A stretch of 6,612 bases of DNA from an uncultured Ruminococcus sp. (lineage in GTDB: Bacteria > Bacillota > Clostridia > Oscillospirales > Acutalibacteraceae). The notes beneath the pieces are model-generated. The model worked only from the letters and a program-made list of their open reading frames with translations, did not search any database and was not told where the DNA came from. Where the stretch lies: the NCBI GenBank assembly GCA_902766585.1, contig CACXDV010000254.1:1-6612 (forward strand), in the 5' to 3' direction. The translations under genes were made by a program, and so were the position numbers. Positions 1-5,008 of the stretch are shown piece by piece; position 1 is the first letter of the stretch; each line of letters begins with the position of its first letter.

Positions 1-38
1 ATATCACGGATTCAGGATTTTGTTAAGTTGATGACATT

Positions 39-60
39 GCCTTTCAGGGGAGGCTTTTTT
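39..60 (+). terminator. Possible weak intrinsic terminator
   Basis: A short stem (39-44 with 49-54, two G-U pairs, 4-base loop) is followed directly by six Ts at 55-60. It would close whatever gene lies to the left of the window. The stem is weak, and one reading frame stays open across it from base 1 to the stop at 88-90, so it may instead lie inside the tail of an upstream gene. Confidence 0.3.
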
Positions 61-105
61 CAGCTAATGAACTTATCAGACATCCGATAAAGAAGGCTTG
101 ATTAT

Positions 106-609
106 ATGGATACCAATAATATCATTCATCCCTTTCCCCCGCTTTATAATAAAAATTCAGATACACTTATTCTTGGCAGCTTTCCCTCTGTCAAATCAAG
201 AGAAACTATGTTCTTTTACGGACACCCGCAAAACAGGTTCTGGAAGGTGATCGCCGGAATATATAATGATAAGCTGCCCTTAAGCATTGAAGAGAAAAAG
301 TCGATCATTCTTAACCATAATCTTGCCTTATGGGACAGCATACATTCATGCACGATAACAGGATCATCGGACAGCTCCGTAAAGAATGTTGTGCCAAACG
401 ATATCAGCGGAATAATTAACGGCAGTAAAATAAACAGGATATTCTGCAACGGTACCTTATCATATACAATGTATATGAAATACATTTATCCGACAACCCG
501 GCTGACAGCGGTAAAGCTTCCGTCAACAAGTCCGGCAAATGCCGCATATTCTCTTGAAAAACTGATATCCGAATGGAAAAGCCTGAATAAATGTACAATT
601 GAATCGTAA
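106..609 (+). CDS. DNA-deoxyinosine (hypoxanthine) glycosylase, uracil-DNA glycosylase superfamily
   Basis: The 167-residue product resembles the small DNA-deoxyinosine glycosylases (family 6 of the uracil-DNA glycosylase superfamily). These cut the N-glycosidic bond of hypoxanthine arising from adenine deamination and so start base excision repair in the cytoplasm. Visible signatures are GSFPSVKSRE at residues 24-33, the aromatic stretch FFYGHPQNRFW at 36-46 with the conserved Asn43, ALWDSI at 74-79, and the C-terminal LPSTSPANA at 138-146, which matches the superfamily's DNA-intercalation loop region. Length is normal for the family and the gene looks intact. The ATG is preceded by AGAAGG at 91-96 with 9 bases between. 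The following gene is 77 bases away with no terminator between, so the two may share a transcript. The family call is confident; the exact preferred substrate comes from family knowledge. Confidence 0.88.
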   Translation: MDTNNIIHPFPPLYNKNSDTLILGSFPSVKSRETMFFYGHPQNRFWKVIAGIYNDKLPLSIEEKKSIILNHNLALWDSIHSCTITGSSDSSVKNVVPNDISGIINGSKINRIFCNGTLSYTMYMKYIYPTTRLTAVKLPSTSPANAAYSLEKLISEWKSLNKCTIES

Positions 610-686
610 TCCTGCTTCATTTGCTTTAGTCGGGAAACAGGAATCAAAATCAATTCGTAATTATTTTATGAAAAGAGGCATCAATC

Positions 687-959
687 ATGTTAGATAGATA
701 TGATGAAGGCTGCAGAAAAGAGGTCGAAAGGGAAATTGATGAAATAAGAGCCGAGGCGCTGAAGCTCGTACAGAAAACTCACCCCGAAATACCGTGTGTT
801 ATTGACCACAGAACAGTTTACAGCTACAGTGAAATGGTATGGGATTATCCGGGACAATGGTATATGTACTTTAAGCTTCCCGGCGGTTTCAAAAGAAAAA
901 CGGAACTGATTCTTGCTATCGCCGAGGAAACCATAGACTATTTTTCAAAGAAGAAATAA
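687..959 (+). CDS. Conserved-looking hypothetical protein, 90 residues
   Basis: I do not recognise this protein. It starts with a charged, probably helical segment (residues 1-32, rich in Glu, Arg and Lys), continues with HPEIPCVIDHRTVYSYSEM, then an aromatic strand-like stretch WDYPGQWYMYFKLPGG (about 53-68), and ends in a second amphipathic helix with a Lys-rich tail. There is no signal peptide or membrane segment, so it is probably cytoplasmic. It is likely a real gene: AAAGAGG at 672-678 lies 8 bases before the ATG, composition is like that of its neighbours, and a strong terminator starts 17 bases after the stop. It may be co-transcribed with the glycosylase gene, but nothing ties it to DNA repair. 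Confidence 0.72.
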   Translation: MLDRYDEGCRKEVEREIDEIRAEALKLVQKTHPEIPCVIDHRTVYSYSEMVWDYPGQWYMYFKLPGGFKRKTELILAIAEETIDYFSKKK

Positions 960-976
960 ACCAATTTAAAAATAAT

Positions 977-1024
977 CGGCTGTTATAGCACCTTTATTGA
1001 TGTTATAACAGCCGTTTTGTTTTG
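977..1024 (+). terminator. Strong intrinsic terminator after the 90-residue gene
   Basis: A 14-bp stem (977-990 with 1001-1014, one G-U pair) has a 10-base loop and is followed by the T-rich stretch TTTTGTTTTG at 1015-1024. It ends the glycosylase / hypothetical transcript and insulates it from the repeat region downstream. Confidence 0.9.
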
Positions 1025-1070
1025 AATTAAAATTGTTATTTTATAGTACAAATTGTTCCTGTAAAATTGG

Positions 1071-1130
1071 AACAGCAAAACAAATCAGGATAGCCACAAT
1101 TGAACATTGTACATTGTACATTGAAAATTG
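1071..1130 (+). repeat. Left copy of inverted repeat element, with CATTG 7-bp array
   Basis: The outer part (1071-1095) is a unique tag starting AACAGCAAAAC. The inner part (1096-1130) is five 7-bp units ending in ATTG: ACAATTG, AACATTG, TACATTG, TACATTG, AAAATTG. Bases 1071-1123 match the reverse complement of 6483-6535 at 49 of 53 positions, so this is one arm of an inverted pair 5.4 kb apart. Weaker similarity may continue outwards, to about 1054, with a small gap. I see no transposase gene, so if mobile it would be a non-autonomous element. Confidence 0.85.
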
Positions 1131-1170
1131 TTACAACTCCTGACTCAAGCTGATGAAGCAAGATTACAAA

Positions 1171-1224
1171 TCAATTGTACATTGCACATTGAACATTGAA
1201 AATTGAATTGCACATTGTACATTG
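1171..1224 (+). repeat. Second CATTG 7-bp tandem array
   Basis: Eight units share the ATTG ending: TCAATTG, TACATTG, CACATTG, AACATTG, AAAATTG, a short AATTG, CACATTG, TACATTG. The 5-base unit at 1206-1210 breaks the 7-base phase by two, which looks like a deletion or the joint of two arrays. The array has the same orientation as the one at 1096-1130. Its unique tag is missing or degenerate: only ACAAATCA just before it recalls the tag of the first copy. The last unit runs into the -35 box of the next gene. Confidence 0.85.
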
Positions 1225-1249
1225 AAAGGGCATATTATGGTGGTATAAC
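1222..1249 (+). promoter_or_regulatory. Promoter of the cysteine-rich gene, partly repeat-derived
   Basis: The -35 box TTGAAA (1222-1227, 5 of 6 consensus positions), a 16-base spacer and the -10 box TATAAC (1244-1249, 5 of 6) are preceded by TGG, making an extended -10. The TTG of the -35 box is the end of the last repeat unit. Transcription would start near 1256, about 53 bases before the gene. An alternative -10 for a sporulation sigma factor, CATATTAT at 1231-1238, overlaps the spacer; I cannot tell which is used. Confidence 0.55.
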
Positions 1250-1292
1250 CCTGACCATGCGCTGAGCAGGCGCAAGGTTGCGGGAGCATGAT

Positions 1293-1300
1293 AAGGAGGA
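1293..1300 (+). promoter_or_regulatory. Ribosome binding site fixing the start at 1309
   Basis: AAGGAGGA is a near-perfect Shine-Dalgarno site 8 bases before the ATG at 1309. It lies downstream of the in-frame ATG at 1288, so that upstream codon cannot be the start served by it. Confidence 0.9.
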
Positions 1301-1308
1301 ATTTCATT

Positions 1309-2130
1309 ATGTCGGATACAATACTCGGCTGTGATGATGACATCAGATATGATAAAATCAAGGAAACAGTATGTATAAATGCCCCTCGTATATATGATTC
1401 ATGCTCGGATAAGGATTGTCTTGAGGATCTGCCCGTTCTGCTTACAAAGGCGGGACAGGCTCTTATAGATAAGGCAACGGGAGTCCGCCTGAATAATGTA
1501 TCGGTATGCAGTGCTGCGGTAAGTCTCCAGCCTGTACCCTTCCACAATGGCTTTTACGCTGTCGATATGACGTTTTATTTTGATGTATGCATGGATGCTT
1601 TCATGTCGCCTAATGCCCTTCCTATGCCTGTCAAAGGGCTTGCAGTGTTCTCAAAGAGGGCTGTCCTCTTCGGCAGCGAGGGAAATGTAAAAATTTATAC
1701 CTCTGAATGTCCTGATGCGCCTGAGGGTGTCGGCACAGCAAGCCGCAATTGCCCGAAGGCTGTAGTACAGGTAGCCGAACCGATAGCGCTTTCCGCAAGG
1801 CTCTCTGACAGATGCAGCTGCAGCAATATCACTCAGTTCAGAATACCGGAGGCTGTAATGCGCCGTTACGGAGGAGAATTTGTACGCAGTGAGGCTGATA
1901 AGGAGGTTCTTGTTTCTATCGGTATGTTTACCATTGTGCAGCTTGAAAGAAATGTGCAGATGATGATACCTGCATATGATTTCTGTCTGCCGAAAAAGGA
2001 ATGTATCTCCAGCTCAGAGGATCCCTGTGAGCTTTTCAGCTCGATAGAATTCCCGACGACCGAATTTTTCCCCAAGGATTGTCCCGATAAATCCTCAGGA
2101 AAGTTCGGCTGCGGCTGCTCAGAAAGATAA
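1309..2130 (+). CDS. Cysteine-rich conserved clostridial protein, possibly spore-associated
   Basis: The product has 273 residues and 16 cysteines, with no signal peptide or membrane segment. Visible landmarks are DSCSDKDCLEDLPVLL near residues 29-44, QPVPFHNGFYAVDMTFYF around 71-88, VLFGSEGNVKIYTSEC around 119-134, a Cys-Ser-Cys pair in DRCSCSNI, YDFCLPKKEC near 224-233, and the C-terminal GCGC. I recall a conserved clostridial family with the same DSC-DKDCLED, PVPFxxGFY and LxGSEG landmarks, usually annotated as hypothetical and plausibly a spore coat or sporulation protein because of its cysteine content. That role is an inference. The start is set at 1309 by the ribosome binding site; beginning at 1288 would add seven residues (MIRRNFI) encoded by the leader and the ribosome binding site itself. 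The gene has its own promoter and terminator, so it is monocistronic. Confidence 0.78.
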   Translation: MSDTILGCDDDIRYDKIKETVCINAPRIYDSCSDKDCLEDLPVLLTKAGQALIDKATGVRLNNVSVCSAAVSLQPVPFHNGFYAVDMTFYFDVCMDAFMSPNALPMPVKGLAVFSKRAVLFGSEGNVKIYTSECPDAPEGVGTASRNCPKAVVQVAEPIALSARLSDRCSCSNITQFRIPEAVMRRYGGEFVRSEADKEVLVSIGMFTIVQLERNVQMMIPAYDFCLPKKECISSSEDPCELFSSIEFPTTEFFPKDCPDKSSGKFGCGCSER

Positions 2131-2161
2131 TTATTATACCGCCCTGCCGGAAGCTTATTTA

Positions 2162-2202
2162 TCCGCAGTTCAGTGATGATTCATTGAGCTGCGGAATTTT
2201 TT
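2162..2202 (+). terminator. Strong intrinsic terminator after the cysteine-rich gene
   Basis: A 15-bp stem (2162-2176 with 2181-2195, two G-U pairs) closes on a 4-base loop and is followed by six Ts at 2197-2202. A second pair, GCCGGAA at 2146-2152 with TTCCGGC at 2201-2207, could form an outer stem that takes up the end of the T run. Confidence 0.9.
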
Positions 2203-2238
2203 CCGGCTTCATATTCCACTGATTTTCCATTTATATTC

Positions 2239-2268
2239 CTAACAGATTCCAAAAAGGATGATTATAAT
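2239..2268 (+). promoter_or_regulatory. Candidate promoter of the lipoprotein gene
   Basis: A perfect -10 box TATAAT lies at 2263-2268. The best -35 candidate is CTAACA at 2239-2244 (4 of 6 consensus positions, 18-base spacer), which is weak and suggests that the promoter may need an activator. The transcript would start near 2275, giving a leader of about 57 bases. Confidence 0.5.
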
Positions 2269-2316
2269 ATAGTCAAATCAAAGCAAAGGGCTTTGAAAAT
2301 AAAAAAATTCTCCGAA

Positions 2317-2323
2317 AGTGAGG
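2317..2323 (+). promoter_or_regulatory. Ribosome binding site fixing the start at 2332
   Basis: AGTGAGG lies 8 bases before the ATG at 2332. An in-frame TTG at 2293 has no comparable site and would put 13 charged residues ahead of the signal peptide. Confidence 0.7.
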
Positions 2324-2331
2324 TCTTTAAT

Positions 2332-3741
2332 ATGTTGAAAAGAAGAATGAGTATAATAGCAATGGCAATACTTTTATGCACCGTGACAGCCTGCTCTCAG
2401 GGACAGAATAATAATAATTCCTCAGCCTCTGAAACCTCAGTATCCCAGAAAATCAGTGTAAATGATAATAATGAGATAAGCACAGAGGAAAGCTCTTCCG
2501 GACAGTCCGAAGCAAAAGAATCTGATGATACGGAAGTATCAGACAACGTGAACAATACACAGAACGAAACAAACAGTACACAGACCGAAACAACAAAGAA
2601 CAATGTAAAAGCATCTGATACAGATGCGACAAGCGACAGCAGCTCATCTGTAAAAACAACTGTATCGGCAGGCGAGCTTTCTGCGGATGATATCTTCTCC
2701 AACCGCGATCTTGCTCAGACTGCAGATACCTCCTCTGCAAAAAGCATTACAGTAACAAGCGGTCAGACAATAAATATTACCGAGGAAGGAGTATATGTAC
2801 TCTCCGGAACGGCGACAAACTGCACTGTCCGCGTTGAAGCCGGAAATGAGGCAAAGGTTCAGCTTGTGCTTGACGGAGTGGATATCACCAATGACAGCAC
2901 ACCGGCAATATATGTAGTTTCGGCGGATAAATGCTTCATTACCTCCACAGGCTCCAACAGCCTCTCTGTAACGGGTACATTTACCTCTGACGGCGATACA
3001 AATACAGACGCGGTTATCTTTTCAAAGGATGATATAGTTCTCAACGGTACCGGAAGTCTTACGATAAATTCCTCTCAGGGCAACGGCATTTCCGGCAAGG
3101 ATGATGTAAAGATAACCGGCGGTACATATAATATCACCTCTGCAAAGGACAGTATTGAGGCTAATGATTCTATCTCAATATATGACGGAGATTTCACGAT
3201 AATTTCATCAAAGGATGCCCTTCACAGTGAAAATGATGAGGACAATACAGTGGGCTGGATATATATATGCGGCGGAAGCTTCAATATAAAGACAGCAAGC
3301 GACGGTATTCAGGCTACGACACTCGTTCAGATAGACGCCGGTACATTTACGATCACCTCCTCAGAGGGTATTGAGGCAACATATGTACAGATAAACGGCG
3401 GTACGATATCCATAAGCGCATCTGATGACGGTATCAACGCATCACGCAAAAGCTCATATTCCACACCGACAGTCGAGATAAACGGCGGCGAGCTTACAAT
3501 AGTAATGGGACAGGGCGATACGGATGCCATTGACGCAAACGGTAATATAATAGTAAACGGCGGTACAATAGATATCACAGCTCAGGTATCCTCCTTCGAT
3601 TATGACGGTACGGCTCAGTATAACGGCGGTACAATAATAATCAACGGCTCACAGGTAGATTCCATTCCGCAGTCAATGATGGGCGGAGGAAGAATGAACG
3701 GTGGAATGAACGGAGGAATGGGCAGAGGCGGAATGATGTAA
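2332..3741 (+). CDS. Lipoprotein with Cthe_2159-type beta-helix carbohydrate-binding domain
   Basis: The 469-residue product is probably anchored on the outer face of the membrane. Residues 1-20 are a lipoprotein signal peptide with the lipobox VTAC, Cys21 being the lipidation site. Residues 22-115 form a low-complexity Ser/Thr/Asn/Asp/Glu linker. Residues about 137-447 resemble the Cthe_2159 family (PF14262 by memory), parallel beta-helix proteins of which the Clostridium thermocellum member binds polygalacturonate. Turns repeat with a recurring acidic signature: SAKDSIEA (270), SSKDALHS (292), TASDGIQA (321), SSEGIEAT (343), ASDDGINA (363), GDTDAIDANG (395), alternating with GGT/GGS strands. 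I see no catalytic motif, so binding or a structural role is more likely than hydrolysis. The last 22 residues are almost only Met, Gly, Arg and Asn. Start chosen at 2332 from the ribosome binding site and signal peptide. Ligand unknown. Confidence 0.87.
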   Translation: MLKRRMSIIAMAILLCTVTACSQGQNNNNSSASETSVSQKISVNDNNEISTEESSSGQSEAKESDDTEVSDNVNNTQNETNSTQTETTKNNVKASDTDATSDSSSSVKTTVSAGELSADDIFSNRDLAQTADTSSAKSITVTSGQTINITEEGVYVLSGTATNCTVRVEAGNEAKVQLVLDGVDITNDSTPAIYVVSADKCFITSTGSNSLSVTGTFTSDGDTNTDAVIFSKDDIVLNGTGSLTINSSQGNGISGKDDVKITGGTYNITSAKDSIEANDSISIYDGDFTIISSKDALHSENDEDNTVGWIYICGGSFNIKTASDGIQATTLVQIDAGTFTITSSEGIEATYVQINGGTISISASDDGINASRKSSYSTPTVEINGGELTIVMGQGDTDAIDANGNIIVNGGTIDITAQVSSFDYDGTAQYNGGTIIINGSQVDSIPQSMMGGGRMNGGMNGGMGRGGMM

Positions 3742-3742
3742 G

Positions 3743-3806
3743 TATATTATAGTCCGGTGGCGGACGGAATTATCACGGGCGAGTCTGCCGCCTTGACGAT
3801 AATATA
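3743..3806 (+). other. Long imperfect intercistronic hairpin
   Basis: Three stem blocks stack: 3743-3750 with 3799-3806 (8 bp), 3752-3754 with 3795-3797 (3 bp), and 3756-3765 with 3783-3792 (10 bp, two G-U pairs), separated by one-to-two-base mismatches, with a 17-base loop. It starts just after the lipoprotein stop codon and ends before the ribosome binding site of the next gene. No T run follows, so it is not a standard terminator. It could stabilise or set a processing point in the shared mRNA. Confidence 0.6.
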
Positions 3807-3833
3807 GAAATAATCAGGAAAGGAATGGTCAAA

Positions 3834-4223
3834 ATGAAAAGCAAAAAGGCTATTGCAGTAATATGTGCTCTTGCGGCGGTAATGACAGCGGGCAGTTCGT
3901 TCGCCGTATTCGCGGCGGATGATGCAAAGCCCGCAGAAAACAGTACAGGTATTTCTGCTCAGCAGGACAGCAGCGAAAACACAGAAACAGCAAAGCCCGA
4001 AAGAAAGCACAAAAGAAGTACCTCAGAAAGTGACACGGCAGCAGAGGGTACAGAATCTGCAAAGCCCGAAAGAAAGCACAAGAAAAGTACTTCGGAAAAT
4101 GACGCGGCAGCTGATGAAGCAGACAGCAGCGTAAAAAGAAGGCACAGAAGAAGCAGAAAAGCCTCTAAGACAACGGATAATTCCGCGGAGAACAGCGCCT
4201 CTGCCGAAGGAACCTCGGTCTGA
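3834..4223 (+). CDS. Small secreted cationic repeat protein
   Basis: The product has 129 residues. Residues 1-27 form a typical Sec signal peptide (KSKK, a hydrophobic core, then AVFA before ADD). The mature part is fully low-complexity and built from four related units starting near residues 31, 53, 76 and 100, of 22, 23, 24 and about 30 residues. Units two and three both begin AKPERKHK; unit four has the more basic VKRRHRRSRK. Basic blocks alternate with Ser/Thr/Asp/Glu/Ala stretches. It has no cysteine after the signal peptide, no LPXTG motif and no recognisable domain. I do not recognise the family; binding to an anionic wall polymer or polysaccharide is an inference from charge. The start is taken at 3834, 10 bases after AGGAAAGG (3816-3823); the in-frame ATG at 3825 is too close to that site. 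It probably shares a transcript with the lipoprotein gene 92 bases upstream. Confidence 0.75.
   Translation: MKSKKAIAVICALAAVMTAGSSFAVFAADDAKPAENSTGISAQQDSSENTETAKPERKHKRSTSESDTAAEGTESAKPERKHKKSTSENDAAADEADSSVKRRHRRSRKASKTTDNSAENSASAEGTSV
3924..4160 (+). repeat. In-frame tandem repeats within the cationic protein gene
   Basis: Units begin at 3924, 3990, 4059 and 4131, spaced 66, 69 and 72 bases. The starts at 3990 and 4059 are identical over about 23 bases, while 3924 shares only the first ten (GCAAAGCCCG) and 4131 is diverged. Each spacing is a multiple of three, so unit number can change without a frameshift. Confidence 0.75.
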
Positions 4224-4235
4224 ACAAAAAAACGG

Positions 4236-4275
4236 AGTGCGGAGCTTTCCGGAGCTTCGCACTTTGTAATTTGTA
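4236..4275 (+). terminator. Intrinsic terminator after the cationic protein gene
   Basis: An 11-bp stem (4236-4246 with 4253-4263, one G-U pair) has a 6-base loop and is followed by a T-rich stretch. Seven As at 4226-4232 precede the stem, so the structure could also stop transcription coming from the opposite strand. It separates the surface-protein genes from the two-component genes. Confidence 0.8.
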
Positions 4276-4305
4276 TTGTAAAAGGTATCAGTTTTAGTGT
4301 ATAAT
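4276..4305 (+). promoter_or_regulatory. Promoter of the two-component operon
   Basis: TTGTAA (4276-4281, 4 of 6 at -35), an 18-base spacer and a perfect TATAAT (4300-4305). Transcription would start near 4312, leaving a leader of about 22 bases that contains little beyond the ribosome binding site. TTGTA occurs three times at 4264-4280, the last copy inside the -35 box, a possible operator. Confidence 0.65.
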
Positions 4306-4317
4306 ATGGCTATAAGT

Positions 4318-4326
4318 AAAGGAGGT
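4318..4326 (+). promoter_or_regulatory. Strong ribosome binding site of the response regulator gene
   Basis: AAAGGAGGT is a full Shine-Dalgarno match with 7 bases between its last base and the ATG at 4334, which predicts high translation of the regulator. Confidence 0.9.
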
Positions 4327-4333
4327 CGGTATT

Positions 4334-5008
4334 ATGGCAAAAATTCTTATTGCAGATGATGAACCGGATATCATAGAGCTGATAAAGAGATATGCGGTCA
4401 GGGAGGGACATGAGGTCGCTGCAGTCGGTGACGGTCAGGAGGCTGTTGACATCTGTAAAAAAGAGGATTTTGATATGATAGTTATGGATGTGATGATGCC
4501 CGACACCGACGGCTTTACTGCAAGCCGTAAAATACGCGAATCAAAGGATATACCGATACTGATGCTTTCGGCGCGAGGTTCAGAATATGATAAGCTTTTC
4601 GGCTTTGAATCGGGTGTTGATGATTATGTGACAAAGCCGTTTTCTCCGAAGGAGCTTATGGCAAGGATAAATGTTATTCTTCGCAGAAATGCAGGAAGAA
4701 AGTCTCCCGCAAATGATAATAAGCTTATATGCGGGGGAATAGAAATGGATACCCTCGGACATTCTGTGCTGATTGACGGAGAAAAGGCAGAACTTACCTC
4801 AAAGGAATATGGCATTTTGCTGTATCTTATGAGAAATAAGGGCATTGTCCTGTCGCGTGACCAGATACTCAGCGAGGTATGGGGCTATGATTATTTCGGA
4901 GATGACCGCACAGTTGACTGGCAGATAAAGCTTCTGAGGGGAAAGCTCGGAAAATACCGCGATTGTATACATACTATAAGAGGGGCGGGATATAAGCTTG
5001 AAGAATAA
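4334..5008 (+). CDS. OmpR/PhoB-family response regulator
   Basis: The 224-residue cytoplasmic transcription factor has the usual family length. The receiver domain (about 3-118) shows the acidic pocket Asp8/Asp9, phospho-acceptor Asp52 in VMDVMMP, switch Ser79 in LMLSA, Tyr98, and Lys101-Pro102 in YVTKPF. The C-terminal winged-helix domain (about 130-224) shows the family landmarks LTSKEYGILLYL, LSRDQILSEVWGY, DDRTVDWQIKLLRGKLG and the closing IRGAGYKLEE. All residues needed for phosphorylation are present, so it should be functional. It has its own promoter and a strong ribosome binding site, and its last 11 bases overlap the kinase gene, its obvious partner. Its targets cannot be read from the sequence; the two surface-protein genes just upstream, with their weak -35 box, are candidates. 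I do not assign a gene symbol, because this family has many paralogues. Confidence 0.95.
   Translation: MAKILIADDEPDIIELIKRYAVREGHEVAAVGDGQEAVDICKKEDFDMIVMDVMMPDTDGFTASRKIRESKDIPILMLSARGSEYDKLFGFESGVDDYVTKPFSPKELMARINVILRRNAGRKSPANDNKLICGGIEMDTLGHSVLIDGEKAELTSKEYGILLYLMRNKGIVLSRDQILSEVWGYDYFGDDRTVDWQIKLLRGKLGKYRDCIHTIRGAGYKLEE

Larger units (their letters stand above)
960..1308. other. 349-base non-coding region: terminator, repeat arrays, promoter
   Basis: No credible gene is seen here on either strand. Left to right it holds the terminator at 977-1024, an AT-rich stretch at 1025-1070, the left copy of the inverted repeat (1071-1130), 40 bases without obvious structure (1131-1170), a second 7-bp array (1171-1224), a promoter (1222-1249) and a leader containing the short inverted pair CATGC/GCATG (1256-1260 and 1286-1290) just ahead of the ribosome binding site. 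Confidence 0.8.

Noticed and set aside
1..90. Open frame from the window edge to a stop at 88-90, possibly the end of an upstream gene
   Set aside because: Only 29 residues, not recognisable, and a terminator-like structure at 39-60 lies inside it; the two other forward frames also close early (24-26 and 29-31), so the upstream gene cannot be placed.
1096..1224. CRISPR array
   Set aside because: The units are 7 bp and directly contiguous, without 25-40-base repeats, unique spacers or cas genes.
1288..1308. Upstream ATG at 1288 for the cysteine-rich gene
   Set aside because: The Shine-Dalgarno site at 1293-1300 lies after it and is ideally spaced for the ATG at 1309.
1164..1547. Minus-strand open frame ending in FNVQCTIDL
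   Set aside because: It is antisense to a well-supported gene, and its tail is the translated CATTG array; no ribosome binding site or family match.
2293..2331. TTG start at 2293 for the lipoprotein gene
   Set aside because: It has no good ribosome binding site and would add charged residues before a standard lipoprotein signal peptide that begins at 2332.
2397..2740. Minus-strand open frames opposite the lipoprotein linker
   Set aside because: They are by-products of low-complexity Ser/Thr/Asp codons on the + strand, with hydrophobic, biased composition and no start signals.
3743..3806. Intrinsic terminator between the two surface-protein genes
   Set aside because: The stem is long but no T run follows on either strand, so rho-independent termination is unlikely.
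3919..4134. Second forward frame inside the cationic protein gene
   Set aside because: It lacks a signal peptide and a ribosome binding site, and stays open only because the in-frame repeats avoid stops in that frame too.
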